Assembly: GCF_013391105.1 (NCBI RefSeq)
Contig: NZ_CP058335.1
Location: forward strand, 1,240,001-1,304,000
DNA from: Natronomonas salina
GTDB taxonomy: Archaea; Halobacteriota; Halobacteria; Halobacteriales; Haloarculaceae
Direction: 5' to 3'
Length of the DNA stretch: 64,000 nt
Shown: positions 44,001 to 53,545 of the stretch, piece by piece
Position numbering within the stretch: the first letter of the stretch is position 1
Layout of the letters: every line of letters starts with the position of its first letter
The notes under the pieces: generated by a model
Told to the model about the DNA's origin: nothing
Database searches by the model: none
Seen by the model: only the letters and a program-made list of their open reading frames with translations
Program-made: the position numbers and the translations under genes

Positions 44001-45230
44001 CTACCCCACCCTGCGTGGCCTGACGGCCTCGCTGAGGACGGGGCTTCCTGTTTCTACGACGCGCTTTGCAGGAACCGAATCGGTCCCCACAGGGAGTGCA
44101 GTCTCCGCAGGCACTGAATCGGGGTGAACCACCCCTACTTGATCGAGACCGCGTGAAAGGATGTTGTACGCCGCATTGAGATCGCGGTCCGCTTCGAACC
44201 CACACGAGGGACACGAGTGTTCGCGCACCCACAGTGGCTTGTCGGTCGAAACGCCGCACTCGGAACACTCTTTGGTCGTTCCGCGTGGATCGACGGCGAC
44301 GAAGTGCGTCCCTTCTCGCTCACACTTGTATTCGAGCAGCCGCAGGAACGTCCCCCAGGCCGCTCCGGCGCGATTGCGGCTGTTCGACGGCAGTTCCATC
44401 AACCCCTTCACGTCAAGGTCTTCGACCGCTACGAGATCGTATTCCCGCGCGTAGTAGTTCGAGAGCTTGTGCAGGAAATCCCGCCGTTTTCGCGTCAGGT
44501 CGGCGTGGCGTCGGGCGACGACGCGCTGTTGCTTGCGGTAGTTGTTCGACCCGTGGTCCTTCCGTGAGAGGTTGCGTTGGGCGCGCTCCAACCGTTCGCG
44601 TTCGTCCGAGAGGTCGGGACCGTCGACGGCGGTTCCGTCGCTGTCGTGAGCATACGTCAGGATTCCTACGTCGATCCCGACGCATTTCTCGGGGTTCTCG
44701 GGCTTCGTGGGCGCGTCGTTTTCGGTTTCGATTCCGAGGATGGCGAACCACTCGCCGGTCGGCTCCTGCTTCACGACAACTTCCTTGATCGATGCGTCGT
44801 CGGGGACCTCGCGGTGGTAGACCAGTGGGATATCGCCGATCTTGGAAAGAGAGAGTACAGGCCGACCGCTCGTGTTGTTGAGCTCGAAGCCGGTCTGACT
44901 GTACGTGATCGAACGGTATTCCTGCGGGGATTTCCACTTGAGTTCGCCGACGCGGTAGCCGTTGGCCTTCCGGCCTTTGAGCGTCGAGAGGTTGTCGTAC
45001 AAGCGTTGTACGACTTTTTGAAGGACCTTCGAGTGAACGTCCTGCAGGTCTGGCCACTCGCCTTTGAGGTCCGGAAGGATAGACTGTTCTGAGTAGGCGG
45101 AGGTGTCGTCTACTCGGTTGAGTCGGTGCAGGAAGTGGTTGTAGACCTGTCGGCAGGTATCGACAGTCCACGCTAACCGCTCGTGGAGTTCGTCGGTCGG
45201 TTTGAGCCGATACCTGTAGTTGTAGCGCAT
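44001..45230 (-). CDS. tnpB: TnpB-type RNA-guided endonuclease
   Basis: 409 residues, complete. The N-terminal RNA-binding region starts MRYNYRYRLKPTDELHERLA. RuvC residues are Asp187 (VGIDVG), Glu270 (VAVEDLDVK) and Asp350 (DRDLNAAYN). The zinc ribbon is CSECG...CPSCG. It is only distantly related to the TnpB at 10353. The DUF2080 gene lies 10 bases upstream on the same strand. The stop codon is part of the right-end sequence, so guide RNA and coding sequence overlap. Confidence 0.93.
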   Translation of the reverse strand: MRYNYRYRLKPTDELHERLAWTVDTCRQVYNHFLHRLNRVDDTSAYSEQSILPDLKGEWPDLQDVHSKVLQKVVQRLYDNLSTLKGRKANGYRVGELKWKSPQEYRSITYSQTGFELNNTSGRPVLSLSKIGDIPLVYHREVPDDASIKEVVVKQEPTGEWFAILGIETENDAPTKPENPEKCVGIDVGILTYAHDSDGTAVDGPDLSDERERLERAQRNLSRKDHGSNNYRKQQRVVARRHADLTRKRRDFLHKLSNYYAREYDLVAVEDLDVKGLMELPSNSRNRAGAAWGTFLRLLEYKCEREGTHFVAVDPRGTTKECSECGVSTDKPLWVREHSCPSCGFEADRDLNAAYNILSRGLDQVGVVHPDSVPAETALPVGTDSVPAKRVVETGSPVLSEAVRPRRVG

Positions 45231-45240
45231 TTATGATGGG

Positions 45241-45387
45241 TTACTCGTCGTCGGCTGGATCGGTGACGCGGACGACCTTGACGGTGGCACCTCGCCACCG
45301 CTTCGGGACGAGGACGTGGGCACCGTTGCCGGTGGGTTTGACCTCGGATTCGTGGACTTCGTGGCCTTCGATCTCGTACCGATCCAT
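45241..45387 (-). CDS. DUF2080 family transposase-associated protein
   Basis: 48 residues, MDRYEIEGHEVHESEVKPTG then NGAHVLVPKRWRGATVKVVR and an acidic tail. This small AbrB-like beta protein is known next to archaeal tnpB genes (DUF2080). It is probably a DNA-binding regulator of the element. A GTATAAA box lies about 20 bases upstream of the ATG. It is shorter than usual gene-finding limits. Confidence 0.8.
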   Translation of the reverse strand: MDRYEIEGHEVHESEVKPTGNGAHVLVPKRWRGATVKVVRVTDPADDE

Positions 45388-45554
45388 AACCAATGTTTAT
45401 ACGAGGTAGAAACATAAAGCCACCGATTGATTGCACTGCGGGACGGCAGTATCGCATTGATGAAAAGCGATGACAGCGCTGTATCCCCTTCCTACTCGCT
45501 CCCTTCGGTCGCTCGTTGAGGAAGGGGCCTTAGCGCCTGCGGTTAGGTAAATAC

Positions 45555-45950
45555 CGCCCCGCCATGGTTTTGGTGACATCCTCCCCGCCGTAAACGGCGA
45601 GGCTTCCCACGCCCACCAAAAGGGCGGTTCGTTGGTCTCTTCGGGTTCCCGGCCCGACAAGCCGGAGGGGGTGCCACGCCCCCGTTACTCCTATCCCGCA
45701 TGGGACTCGGAGATACCTTGTTGTTTGCTGTCGGTCCGCGCGTCCACGGGCTTACGTTTTGATAGGGCAAACACCGAGTCAACTGCCAGTTTGTGGACCG
45801 TCGAGACACGACGAGAATCCGTCGCGGCGACAACAGAATAGACGTGCGGGAAGCACTCAAACCTGCCGATTCGACCGTTTGGTTCCCTAAGACGACGCTG
45901 TATCCCCGCCCTAAAAGGCGAGGTTTTAGCGCCTGCAACCACAGATAACC
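45555..45950 (-). mobile_element. Solo ends of a deleted IS1341-type element
   Basis: Minus-strand hairpins of the form CCTCGCC..TTT..GGCGGGGA occur at both ends (about 45577-45603 and 45900-45925). Between them is a degraded tnpB tail (KVSPSPMRDRSNGGVAPPPA). The right boundary GGGGAGGATGTCACC matches that of the remnant at 52142. The core tnpB is gone, leaving about 400 bases, MITE-like. Confidence 0.55.
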
Positions 45951-45953
45951 CGT

Positions 45954-46913
45954 ATGACCGGTTTGATGTCGAGAGTATCTCACAGCCGAATTCTGGAGAG
46001 GTTGGTGAAGATACGGACGACCATACGCAAGGTTGGGCTCTCTGGGCTTTGTAAGGAGGTATGGCTTACACTTGTCATTCGAGGACCGCTCTATCCATTG
46101 TTTAGTTTCGTATTCGATCGGGTAACACACGAGAAGATCGCTCAAGCACCCTGTGTCGGATATTGGCCACGATTGGAACACCCGCAGACATTCAATGAAA
46201 AGATCTCGAACAGGAAATTCTTCTCCGATTCGGAACTATACACCACTGTCTCTGACAAACATGCTGTCAGAGGATTTGTGAGGGGCAAAGACTGCGAAGA
46301 GACCCTAAATAGCCTCTATTTTGTTACTGATGATCCTCGTGAGATACCATTCGAATCACTGCCCCAGGAATTCGTCGTGAAGGCTACGCACGGCTCTGGC
46401 CAGGTCCATATAGTGGATGAGAAGAGAAAGGAAGATTACGACGAGATCCGGTCCAAGTGTGAAGAGTGGTTATCGCAGGATTTCGGAACCAGAAATGCGG
46501 AATACTGGTATACGAACATTGAGCCGAAAATCATCGTCGAAGAACGAATGCAAGTAGAGGGTCGGGAAGTCCCGCTCGATTACAAAGTATTTGTTTTCGA
46601 TGGGAATGCCGAGTATATCCAAGTGAATATCGACCGATTCTCCGACTTATCAGAACGGTTCTACGACACCGACTGGTCCCCGATGGAGTTTACCCACGCA
46701 TACGAGAAGGGGCCGCTGGTAGATGAGCCAGATAATCTGGATGAATTACTCGAAGTCGCAGAGAGAATCGGTGACGAATTCGACTTCGCTCGCGTCGATC
46801 TCTACGATACCGCTGATGGGATCAGATTTGGCGAGATAACATTAGCCCCAGGGTCTGGATATCTCTGGTTTCGGCCCAAGGAATGGGATTTTACACTGGG
46901 TTCACTCTGGTGA
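45954..46913 (+). CDS. ATP-grasp protein of the TupA family
   Basis: 319 residues (an ATG four codons later is also possible). Signature segments are FNEKISNRKFFSDSELYTTV, SDKHAVRGFV, the ATP-binding EFVVKATHGSGQVHIVDEKR, EPKIIVEERM, YKVFVFDGNAEYIQVNIDR and a C-terminal DFARVDLYDTADGIRFGEIT with the metal-binding Glu. TupA-type ATP-grasp proteins form an amide between an acidic sugar or amino acid and a partner, as in teichuronopeptide synthesis. A ManNAcA-containing glycan would be a fitting substrate. It lies directly behind an IS remnant. Confidence 0.85.
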   Translation: MTGLMSRVSHSRILERLVKIRTTIRKVGLSGLCKEVWLTLVIRGPLYPLFSFVFDRVTHEKIAQAPCVGYWPRLEHPQTFNEKISNRKFFSDSELYTTVSDKHAVRGFVRGKDCEETLNSLYFVTDDPREIPFESLPQEFVVKATHGSGQVHIVDEKRKEDYDEIRSKCEEWLSQDFGTRNAEYWYTNIEPKIIVEERMQVEGREVPLDYKVFVFDGNAEYIQVNIDRFSDLSERFYDTDWSPMEFTHAYEKGPLVDEPDNLDELLEVAERIGDEFDFARVDLYDTADGIRFGEITLAPGSGYLWFRPKEWDFTLGSLW

Positions 46914-46986
46914 CTTCTCCCGGGGAATATCTGCCACGCTACGACGGTAGTAGGATTCTTAACTCCAGACGTGGCTACTCAGTACC

Positions 46987-48432
46987 ATGACTAGGAATAT
47001 CGTTCTGATTGTGTTAGATACTGTTCGCAAAGATTACTTTGACAGATATGCGTCAAGAATACCAAAGGCCTCCGGCACATCGTTTTCGAACTGCAGGGCA
47101 GCCAGCTCCTGGAGTGTGCCCAGCCACGCATCCATATTCACTGGATTGCTCCCCCATCAGCACGACATCCACTCGGAGAGTTTCGACGCGGATTTCGATT
47201 TTGGAGAGAGGTTACATAATCCTTCGATTTTTGAGAACCTCCAAGAGTACACCACGTTTGGCATAAGTTCGAATCTATATATCAATGAGGAATTTGGGTT
47301 TGATTCTCTCTTCGACGAATTCACCGATCACTCTATTGGAACGCATTACACTGCTGCCCCCTTCCCCGAAGTTTCAACCGATCTCACGTCGGATGCCGAC
47401 TCCTGGTTCGCAAAACAGGTTCACGGGTTTCGAAAGGCGCTACAAAGCGAGAATCCGTTCAAGAGTCTCTGTAACGGTGTCTGGTATACCTTCGGCGATA
47501 CAATCGAGCGGTTACCGCTTCCTCGAGTCGGCGACAATGGAGCAAAGGCGAATGCGAATGGGATAAGAGAGTTTGCTGAACGGACTGATGGGCCGTTCTT
47601 CGTGTTCGCGAATTTTATGGATGCACACAATCCCCTTCAGAATTCCCTGGTATACGAGCAGAGCCTCCATTCAGCCTCGAATTCCTGGTCCTCTAACGAG
47701 AAGGATAAGTGGGAGTTGTTGATTGAAGGTTCGGAATCAGAACAGTATAGAAACAATTATCGGGATTTGTATGGGGCGTCCATAGAGTATCTCGACAGAG
47801 TAGTAGATGAACTGGTAGATGACCTGGATTCAGCAACGGCGAACGAGACGACGGTGCTGATCACTGCGGACCACGGGCATAATCTAGGCTATGAGCACGA
47901 GGATGGATACTATCATCATACTGCAAGCCTGTCCGAAGGGATTCTACACGTCCCCCTAGAGGTCATCAATCCGCCCGAATCTTGGCCGGATGAAGTGCCA
48001 GAGTACGTTTCGCAGATCCAGTTACCGTCTCTGATTGCGGCTATCAAAGAGGAAACCTGGGACGATGCGCTCATACCAGAAACGCCAGTGGTAGCAGAGA
48101 ATATAGGCTTGCTAGGCGAAACGAGCGAGATAGATTACGACGGTGAACGAGATGTTGATCGTGATTTCTGGAACCGCATGATCCGGTGTGGGTACGTAGA
48201 TGAGTCGAAATATGAGTGGGACTCGGAAGGTGGCCGCTACAAATACAGACTGGACCAACAAAAACCGTGTTGGCAAGAGCTGGTCGAATCAGATTGTGAG
48301 ATTCCCGCTGATCTCCGAGAACGGTTCGATGAGAGTCTAGAAGCCTATAAATCGCAGTGGGAGAAATCGAATCAAAACCTTTCCTTCGATGAGGGTGTTG
48401 CAGACAATCTAAAAGATCTCGGGTACTTGTAA
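46987..48432 (+). CDS. Sulfatase/alkaline phosphatase superfamily protein
   Basis: 481 residues. The metal site starts NIVLIVLDTVRKDYFDRY. The nucleophile region is SSWSVPSHASIFTGLLPHQH, where Ser replaces the Cys of formylglycine sulfatases and His follows PS instead of Arg. The second metal site is VLITADHGHNLGYEHEDGYY with His further on. The family includes sulfatases and phosphoglycerol or phosphoethanolamine transferases. No transmembrane helix is seen, so it is a cytoplasmic hydrolase or a transferase-like protein acting on glycan groups. The start has a TATA-like element about 30 bases upstream. Confidence 0.82.
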   Translation: MTRNIVLIVLDTVRKDYFDRYASRIPKASGTSFSNCRAASSWSVPSHASIFTGLLPHQHDIHSESFDADFDFGERLHNPSIFENLQEYTTFGISSNLYINEEFGFDSLFDEFTDHSIGTHYTAAPFPEVSTDLTSDADSWFAKQVHGFRKALQSENPFKSLCNGVWYTFGDTIERLPLPRVGDNGAKANANGIREFAERTDGPFFVFANFMDAHNPLQNSLVYEQSLHSASNSWSSNEKDKWELLIEGSESEQYRNNYRDLYGASIEYLDRVVDELVDDLDSATANETTVLITADHGHNLGYEHEDGYYHHTASLSEGILHVPLEVINPPESWPDEVPEYVSQIQLPSLIAAIKEETWDDALIPETPVVAENIGLLGETSEIDYDGERDVDRDFWNRMIRCGYVDESKYEWDSEGGRYKYRLDQQKPCWQELVESDCEIPADLRERFDESLEAYKSQWEKSNQNLSFDEGVADNLKDLGYL

Positions 48433-48578
48433 ACCCGGTTCGAATGGTGGTTGTCGAACTGAGTCTCCGTTCCAAGGTCGCCAGAGCCCGATACGCGAAT
48501 TACGTCATCCTTCGAAACTGCCGGCACGTACTGAGAGATACCAAAACTGATACCGCCGCCGTGACTGAAACCTAGCAG

Positions 48579-49574
48579 ATGGCAACCAAACGTGTCCTGA
48601 TCACGGGCGGGGCGGGCTTCATCGGCGGGCATATCGCCGAAGGGCTCGCCGCGGGGGGTCACGACGTCACGGTCCTCGACAACTTCGAACCGTATTACGA
48701 CCTCGGAATCAAGGAACACAACGTCGACGCCGCCAAGCAGGCCGCCGAGGAGAACGGCGGCACCTACGAACTAGTCAAAGCGTCCATTACGGACGCTGAG
48801 AAAGTCGCCGACCTCGTCGCCGACGTCGACGCCCTCTACCACCAGGCCGCCCAGGCCGGCGTCCGTAAGAGCGTCGAGGAGCCCGCCAAAGTCAACAGCT
48901 ACAACGTCGACGGCACGATCAACGTCCTCGAGGCAGCCCGCAAACACGACATCGAGCGGGCCGTCATCGCCTCCTCGTCGTCGGTGTACGGCAAACCAGA
49001 GTACCTGCCGTACGATGAGGAGCATCCGACGACACCGGTCTCGCCGTACGGCGTCTCCAAGCTCGCCACAGAGCAGTACGCCCGCGTCTACAACGAGATC
49101 TACGGCCTGCCGACCGTCGCCCTCCGCTATTTCACGGTCTACGGCCCGCGGATGCGTCCGAACATGGCGTTCACGAACTTCGTCTCGCGGTGCCTCCACG
49201 GCGAACCGCCAGTCATCTACGGTGACGGCTCGCAGACGCGTGATTTCACCTACAAGGACGACATCGTCCGCGTCAACGAACAGCTGTTAGAAGACGACAG
49301 CGCCGATGGTGAGATCATGAACATCGGCAGCACGGACAATATCGACATCCTCACACTCGCCGAGATCATCCGCGACGAGATCGACTCGAGCCTCGAAATC
49401 GAGTTCGACGAGGCCCGAACGGGCGACGCCGAACACACCCACGCCGACATCTCGAAGGCGAACGAACTACTCGGCTACGAACCGACCATCGACATCCGCG
49501 AAGGGACACGGACGTTCATCGACTGGTACCGAGACAACGAGGCGTGGTACGACCCGCTCGTCCGGAACTCCTGA
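48579..49574 (+). CDS. NAD-dependent epimerase (UDP-glucuronate/UDP-glucose 4-epimerase type)
   Basis: 331 residues. VLITGGAGFIGGHIAEGLAA is the NAD site and VTVLDNFEPYYDLGIKEHN the adenosine loop. The catalytic set is ASSSSVYGKPEYLP and SPYGVSKLATEQYA. LRYFTVYGPRMRPNMAF has the Pro-Arg-x-Arg-Pro loop frequent in UDP-glucuronate 4-epimerases. The gene is GC-rich with core codon use, unlike the neighbours at 46-48 kb. Confidence 0.88.
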   Translation: MATKRVLITGGAGFIGGHIAEGLAAGGHDVTVLDNFEPYYDLGIKEHNVDAAKQAAEENGGTYELVKASITDAEKVADLVADVDALYHQAAQAGVRKSVEEPAKVNSYNVDGTINVLEAARKHDIERAVIASSSSVYGKPEYLPYDEEHPTTPVSPYGVSKLATEQYARVYNEIYGLPTVALRYFTVYGPRMRPNMAFTNFVSRCLHGEPPVIYGDGSQTRDFTYKDDIVRVNEQLLEDDSADGEIMNIGSTDNIDILTLAEIIRDEIDSSLEIEFDEARTGDAEHTHADISKANELLGYEPTIDIREGTRTFIDWYRDNEAWYDPLVRNS

Positions 49575-49826
49575 GCAAACTGGCCGTTCCCTCCCGCTCG
49601 ATTCCGTCGCACTGTTACAGAATGGCACAAGCATTATCGGGTCAAACAATCTGGCTGTACTCGTCAACGTCTGGAAGGCTGCTGCTCAAACTGAAACGGG
49701 TCGCTTCTCGTCGCTCGCCTCCGACTGCCAGGACACCAGTTTGAAGAGCACGGCAGAGAGGTCGTATGGGCGTTGACATCCCCTCACCCCTGAGGTGGTG
49801 GGCTTCCGCTCGTTAACTGTCATGTC
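49575..49826. other. Intergenic region with solo IS right end
   Basis: No gene. At 49783-49812 the minus strand reads CCACCACCTCAGGGGTGAGG then GGATGTCAACG, matching the hairpin and right boundary of the TnpB remnants at 45555 and 52142. The body of the element is missing. Confidence 0.5.
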
Positions 49827-51305
49827 TTACTCGCTTGGTGACGTCGAAAACATCGTCTGCATACCTCCGAAAACGAGGAATCCGAAGACGAGGACTGCAA
49901 GCACACTACTGCTGCTCCAGTTGAACAAGCGATAGGCCTCGAACTGCTGATGGGCAGTGAAGCCGACCCCGAGTGCAAGCGCTGCCACACTGGCACCGCC
50001 CTCAGCCTCACGCCCTTCTCGCAGTCCAGCTAACAGACTCGACGCCATCAGCATTGCGTACGCGGCGCCGCCGAGCAGGCCAGCGCGAATCGCGACCGTG
50101 AGATAAGAGTTATGTGGACTCCATTCTGCGCCCCCTTGATACGGGGCGATGTATGCGCCAGGGTCCACAAACCCTGCTCCAAGGAGCGACGGTTGCTCCA
50201 GAATCGCGGCGACTGCTGGATACCAGCGATCTGCACGGGTCGGGATGTCTTCGGGCAGCCAGAGAAACCCGGTATGGACGGCGGCGATCCCACTCACCAG
50301 ATAGACGAACCCGCCCACGACGGCGATCGGTACCGCGCTACGACCGAACACCATGTACGCGACGTAGACGCCGAGTGCCATCGGTGTAATCACCCAGAGC
50401 GCGCGACCATACGACAGCGCCAGTCCAGCAGCGTTGACGCCCAACAACAGCACAGGAACGAATAGCGTCCAGCGCGGGCGTTCCCGCACGACCGTCTGAT
50501 GAAACTCAGCGACCGCACAAACCAATCCAGCGAACACGACCACTGCGAAGGCGTTCCGATTGACGAAAAGGGATCGAGTCGCCCGGACCTCGACGTCGAG
50601 AACCGGTATCGTGTACGCCCCGTGGAACGTGAACGACATCCCGAATAGCGTGTACTCACCGATGACGTAGATCGGCAGCGCCAGTATCACCAAGCCGGCC
50701 GAGAAGCGATTGACCGCCCAGAGGAACTGCTCGCGAGAGAGGTACTGTGGCAACGCCACGATCCCGACCGCCATGATTGTCCCGTACCAGAAGGGCTGGC
50801 GGGCCTGGCTACTCGTGATCGAGATGGAGAGAGCGTGATAGAAGAAGATCCCAGCGACGGTAGCGATACAGCCGATCACCAGCCACTGCAGGGACGAGTA
50901 CCGGCGCGGATCGTTCGCCAGTACGCAGAATCCGATCAGTACCAGGAAGACAACCAATGAGGAGGTCGCGCGGTCGAAGACGAGGCCATATCCTGCTGTC
51001 GCGCTTTGCGACAGGATGAGGAACAGCACGAAGAGCAACAGGACCTGGACGCTGTAACGGTATGGATCGAGGTCGGATTCGAAATCGGTCCAATCGGTCA
51101 GGAGGATGTGGCCAACGACGAGAGCACTCGTCAGGAGCATCATCCCGGATGCGACCTGACGAGGGCCGATCCACTCGGGACCACCAGGAGCCGCGCCGAG
51201 AACAGCCACCCCCAGCACTGCCATCAGGCCGAGCCCCCCGAGCCGCTCGAAAACCACCGGAAGTCTGTACCCCCAAGCCGGTGATTCGACTTCAGTATGG
51301 GCCAT
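49827..51305 (-). CDS. O-antigen ligase/polymerase-like membrane protein (Wzy_C)
   Basis: 492 residues, about 11-12 transmembrane helices. The large periplasm-side loop contains TRADRWYPAVAAILEQPSLL, then GAEWSPHNSYLTVAIRAGLL, the Wzy_C signature with the conserved HNSYL. An earlier loop has YGRALWVITPM. Bacterial members join glycan to lipid A or polymerise repeats. In this locus it may polymerise or ligate exported glycan units. It is GC-rich. Confidence 0.82.
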   Translation of the reverse strand: MAHTEVESPAWGYRLPVVFERLGGLGLMAVLGVAVLGAAPGGPEWIGPRQVASGMMLLTSALVVGHILLTDWTDFESDLDPYRYSVQVLLLFVLFLILSQSATAGYGLVFDRATSSLVVFLVLIGFCVLANDPRRYSSLQWLVIGCIATVAGIFFYHALSISITSSQARQPFWYGTIMAVGIVALPQYLSREQFLWAVNRFSAGLVILALPIYVIGEYTLFGMSFTFHGAYTIPVLDVEVRATRSLFVNRNAFAVVVFAGLVCAVAEFHQTVVRERPRWTLFVPVLLLGVNAAGLALSYGRALWVITPMALGVYVAYMVFGRSAVPIAVVGGFVYLVSGIAAVHTGFLWLPEDIPTRADRWYPAVAAILEQPSLLGAGFVDPGAYIAPYQGGAEWSPHNSYLTVAIRAGLLGGAAYAMLMASSLLAGLREGREAEGGASVAALALGVGFTAHQQFEAYRLFNWSSSSVLAVLVFGFLVFGGMQTMFSTSPSE

Positions 51306-51419
51306 TCACTCTGGTAATTGAGGGGCAATCCGTAGTTATCTGGTTCCTACTGTCGGATCGAGCCAGGAGTAAATGTAAATGTCGCAACAACTGGAGGCAA
51401 TTGCTGAAGGCGAGAAGTC

Positions 51420-52121
51420 TCCAGGACTGAAGGGGTGTACTTCCGCTCGCTACGTGTCATGCGCCAAGACCGTCTTCGGCAAGCGAGATGGCAAACTCGG
51501 AGAGTCGATACTGATACGCGGGGTTCCGAAAGATGACCCGGCCATAGTCATCTCCCGTATTGACGGCTCTACCGCACGCGAACTCGTCGCCGTGACCACG
51601 CACAAGATGCACTCGTCCGTGATCTCATCGAGCGGCTGTATGACGAGGGCATCGCGACAGTGTATGTGTGCGATCTCAGAGAGGTGTTGTCGGCGCACTG
51701 GTCGGCAGTGGTCAACGAGAAGACCCACCAGTTCTGGGCGTATCAGTCGTTCATCGATCGGCTCGCTACCACCGCCGAAGAGTACGGCATCACCGTTGAG
51801 GTGCGGTCGGAAGCGTACACGACCATGAAGTGTCCAGCGTGTGGCGAGCGAGATCGGACAGCACGGAGCGGCGACGTGTTTCGGTGCCCATGTGGCTATG
51901 AAGGCCATGCGGATCTCGGAGCGTCTCGGACGTTCCTTGCACAGCAGGCTGGCGAAGCACAGGCAGTCAGGTCGATGGCACGGCCCGTGCGCCTCCAGTG
52001 GGACAATCACGAATGGCGTTCCACTACAGACGCCCCACCCATACGGTGGCCAAAGCCCAACGAGGAGCGCACAAACCAGAGTACCCCCGAGGGGAAACTT
52101 GCCTCCGTGGGAACAGCGTAG
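51420..52121 (+). pseudogene. tnpB remnant with frameshift and N-terminal loss
   Basis: The readable C-terminal part starts near 51594 with DALVRDLIERLYDEGIATVY and continues to KTHQFWAYQSFIDRLATTAE, the zinc ribbon CPACG...CPCGYEG and HADLGASRTFLAQQ, which holds the last RuvC aspartate. Upstream, TARELVAVTTHKM is in another frame, so at least one frameshift exists, and the first half with GIDLG is missing. A left-end-like CTGAAGGGGTG...CTTCCGCTCG sits at 51426-51450. Confidence 0.75.
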
Positions 52122-52141
52122 CCACCATCCCCACCGGAGGA

Positions 52142-52173
52142 ATCCCACCCCTTCAGGGGTGGGAGGATGTCAA
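52142..52173 (+). repeat. IS1341-type right-end hairpin
   Basis: CCCACCCC-TTCA-GGGGTGGG minus the outer bases (52144-52163), followed by AGGATGTCAAC, is the right end of the remnant at 51420. It is nearly the reverse complement of the solo end at 49783 and similar to 9093-9112. Confidence 0.6.
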
Positions 52174-52435
52174 CGACGCTCGATTCGACGTCCGGTGGTT
52201 CACCAATGGAGACGTCTCTATCCACTATGTCGAATCTGGAGCCGATGGGCCCAGCTGGGAGTGTCGGTGGGACCGGCACCCGAACGACCACAACGCCCGC
52301 CTGCACTTCCATCGCCCACCGGACGGAAGCGAGGTCGAGGATCTCTCCCTGCCCTCGCTGCATCCCCTCGAGATTTACGCGACGGTCCTCGCGGCGATCA
52401 CAACGCGGCTCGAATCCCACTGGTCGGGAGCGTGA
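52174..52435 (+). pseudogene. Hypothetical gene truncated at its 5' end by the IS
   Basis: The frame directly after the right end reads DARFDVRWFTNGDVSIHYVE, then CRWDRHPNDHNARLHFHRPP and ends LESHWSGA. It is acidic with core codon use and histidine-rich HNARLHFH. There is no start codon, and the 5' part was displaced by the insertion. The family is not named. Confidence 0.5.
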
Positions 52436-52600
52436 GTACAACCGCGATACGGGGCACGACGAGATTACAGGATCGGATAGGGACGCGACAGCCGGCATAC
52501 CCATCCCAAGTAGGAATCCGCCATCGCCTCCAGTCTCGGCGGGTCAGTCACGTATCGGCCAGCAGCCGACAGTCAAGGTTCGAAATCGCGGTCGCGGACC
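52436..52600. other. Intergenic region
   Basis: No gene seen. Confidence 0.4.
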
Positions 52601-52861
52601 TCACTCGAAGAGGTCTCGAAGCCCGACGTCGTCGTCCGCGTGCTCCCGATCCCACTGGATAAGTATCCCCAGAAATATCCCGACGAACAGTACGAGCCCG
52701 GGGAACGGGTCGAACCCGGAAGAGAGCCCGACCCAGAGGATGACCGCGAGCATGAGCAACCCGACCCATCGAGAGGGCGCATCGGCGAACGACATCACTA
52801 CCAGGATGGTCGCCAACGGAGATAAAGCGCGCGCTGCCCCGGCGATAAGAAAATGACGCAC
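52601..52861 (-). CDS. Small membrane protein
   Basis: 86 residues with two to three hydrophobic helices (ATILVVMSFADAP, VGLLMLAVILWVGLSSG, PGLVLFVGIFLGILIQW) and an acidic tail DREHADDDVGLRDLFE. ATG 52861 is used, but a TTTATC element places an alternative start at the MSFADAP methionine, giving 64 residues. No family is recognised. Codon use supports expression. Confidence 0.55.
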   Translation of the reverse strand: MRHFLIAGAARALSPLATILVVMSFADAPSRWVGLLMLAVILWVGLSSGFDPFPGLVLFVGIFLGILIQWDREHADDDVGLRDLFE

Positions 52862-52967
52862 AGCTTAAATCGGATGCCCGGCCCAGGCGTGGGCTACAGC
52901 GATGGCGACCTAGGAATACCAGATACGCTCTGGTCGATCAGAGTCCGCGGTTTCTCGGACACTCGGA

Positions 52968-53545
52968 TCAGGACGATTTCTCGAGGCGCTGTAGCAATTG
53001 GGCAACGTATGGGCTGTTGTCCCAACTCCGGTGGGGGCTGATTGCGCGAATGAGCGTTCTCGCTTCCGCAGCGGTCATATGTCCGTTCCGGGCGTAATCA
53101 CAGATGAGCCGCGGCGTCGGCACGATGCGCGGCCCCTGGAGCACTGCGTGGATGAGCGGGAAGTTCGTCCCGCCGAACTCGTCGGTGAGGAAGCGTCGAC
53201 GTCGAGGGCATTCGCGAGGACGATCCCGTCGGTTTCGCCGTCGTCGAGGCCGAACGTCGGCCGCGAGTCCGGGGTCTCCGCACGTTCGTAGGGGTCCTCG
53301 ATGGCGTAGTAGTCGCGAGCTGCAAGGACGTTCGTCGCTGCGGCGCCATGGATATCCTGATACTGGGTGAGGTCCCGAAGTTCTGTGACTCCCTCCGGTG
53401 GGACGAATACGTCACACGAGGAGAGCAGATACTGAAGGGGATCGGGGGCAGTTTTCGTATCGGACGCTGCATCGGCGCGGGCTACGGCCAGACTGACCAA
53501 GGCGCTTGTGTCGGCGACAACCGTCCGCAGTCGGAGACCGCTCAT
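52968..53545 (-). pseudogene. PIN-domain toxin, frameshifted
   Basis: The frame from ATG 53545 gives TVVADTSALVSLAVARADAA (first PIN aspartate), VTELRDL and GLDDGETDGIVLANALDVDA (second acidic cluster), then goes out of frame near 53190. Skipping one base restores FLTDEFGGTNFPLIHAVLQG, with the third acidic residue, and a tail to TGA at 52968. The total length of 578 bases, not a multiple of three, agrees with a one-base loss. PIN proteins are toxins that cut RNA. The intact antitoxin gene overlaps the start. Confidence 0.75.

Larger units (their letters stand above)
43996..45545 (-). mobile_element. IS1341-type element (DUF2080 plus tnpB)
   Basis: A two-gene element on the minus strand. The right end, AGGGTGGGGTAGTTCAC read on the minus strand (43996-44012), is the same as in the element at 10274 except for one base, and includes the tnpB stop. 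The left end has an imperfect palindrome at about 45487-45530 (CCCCTTCCT ... AGGAAGGGG), similar to that near 11700. No tnpA is present. Confidence 0.65.
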
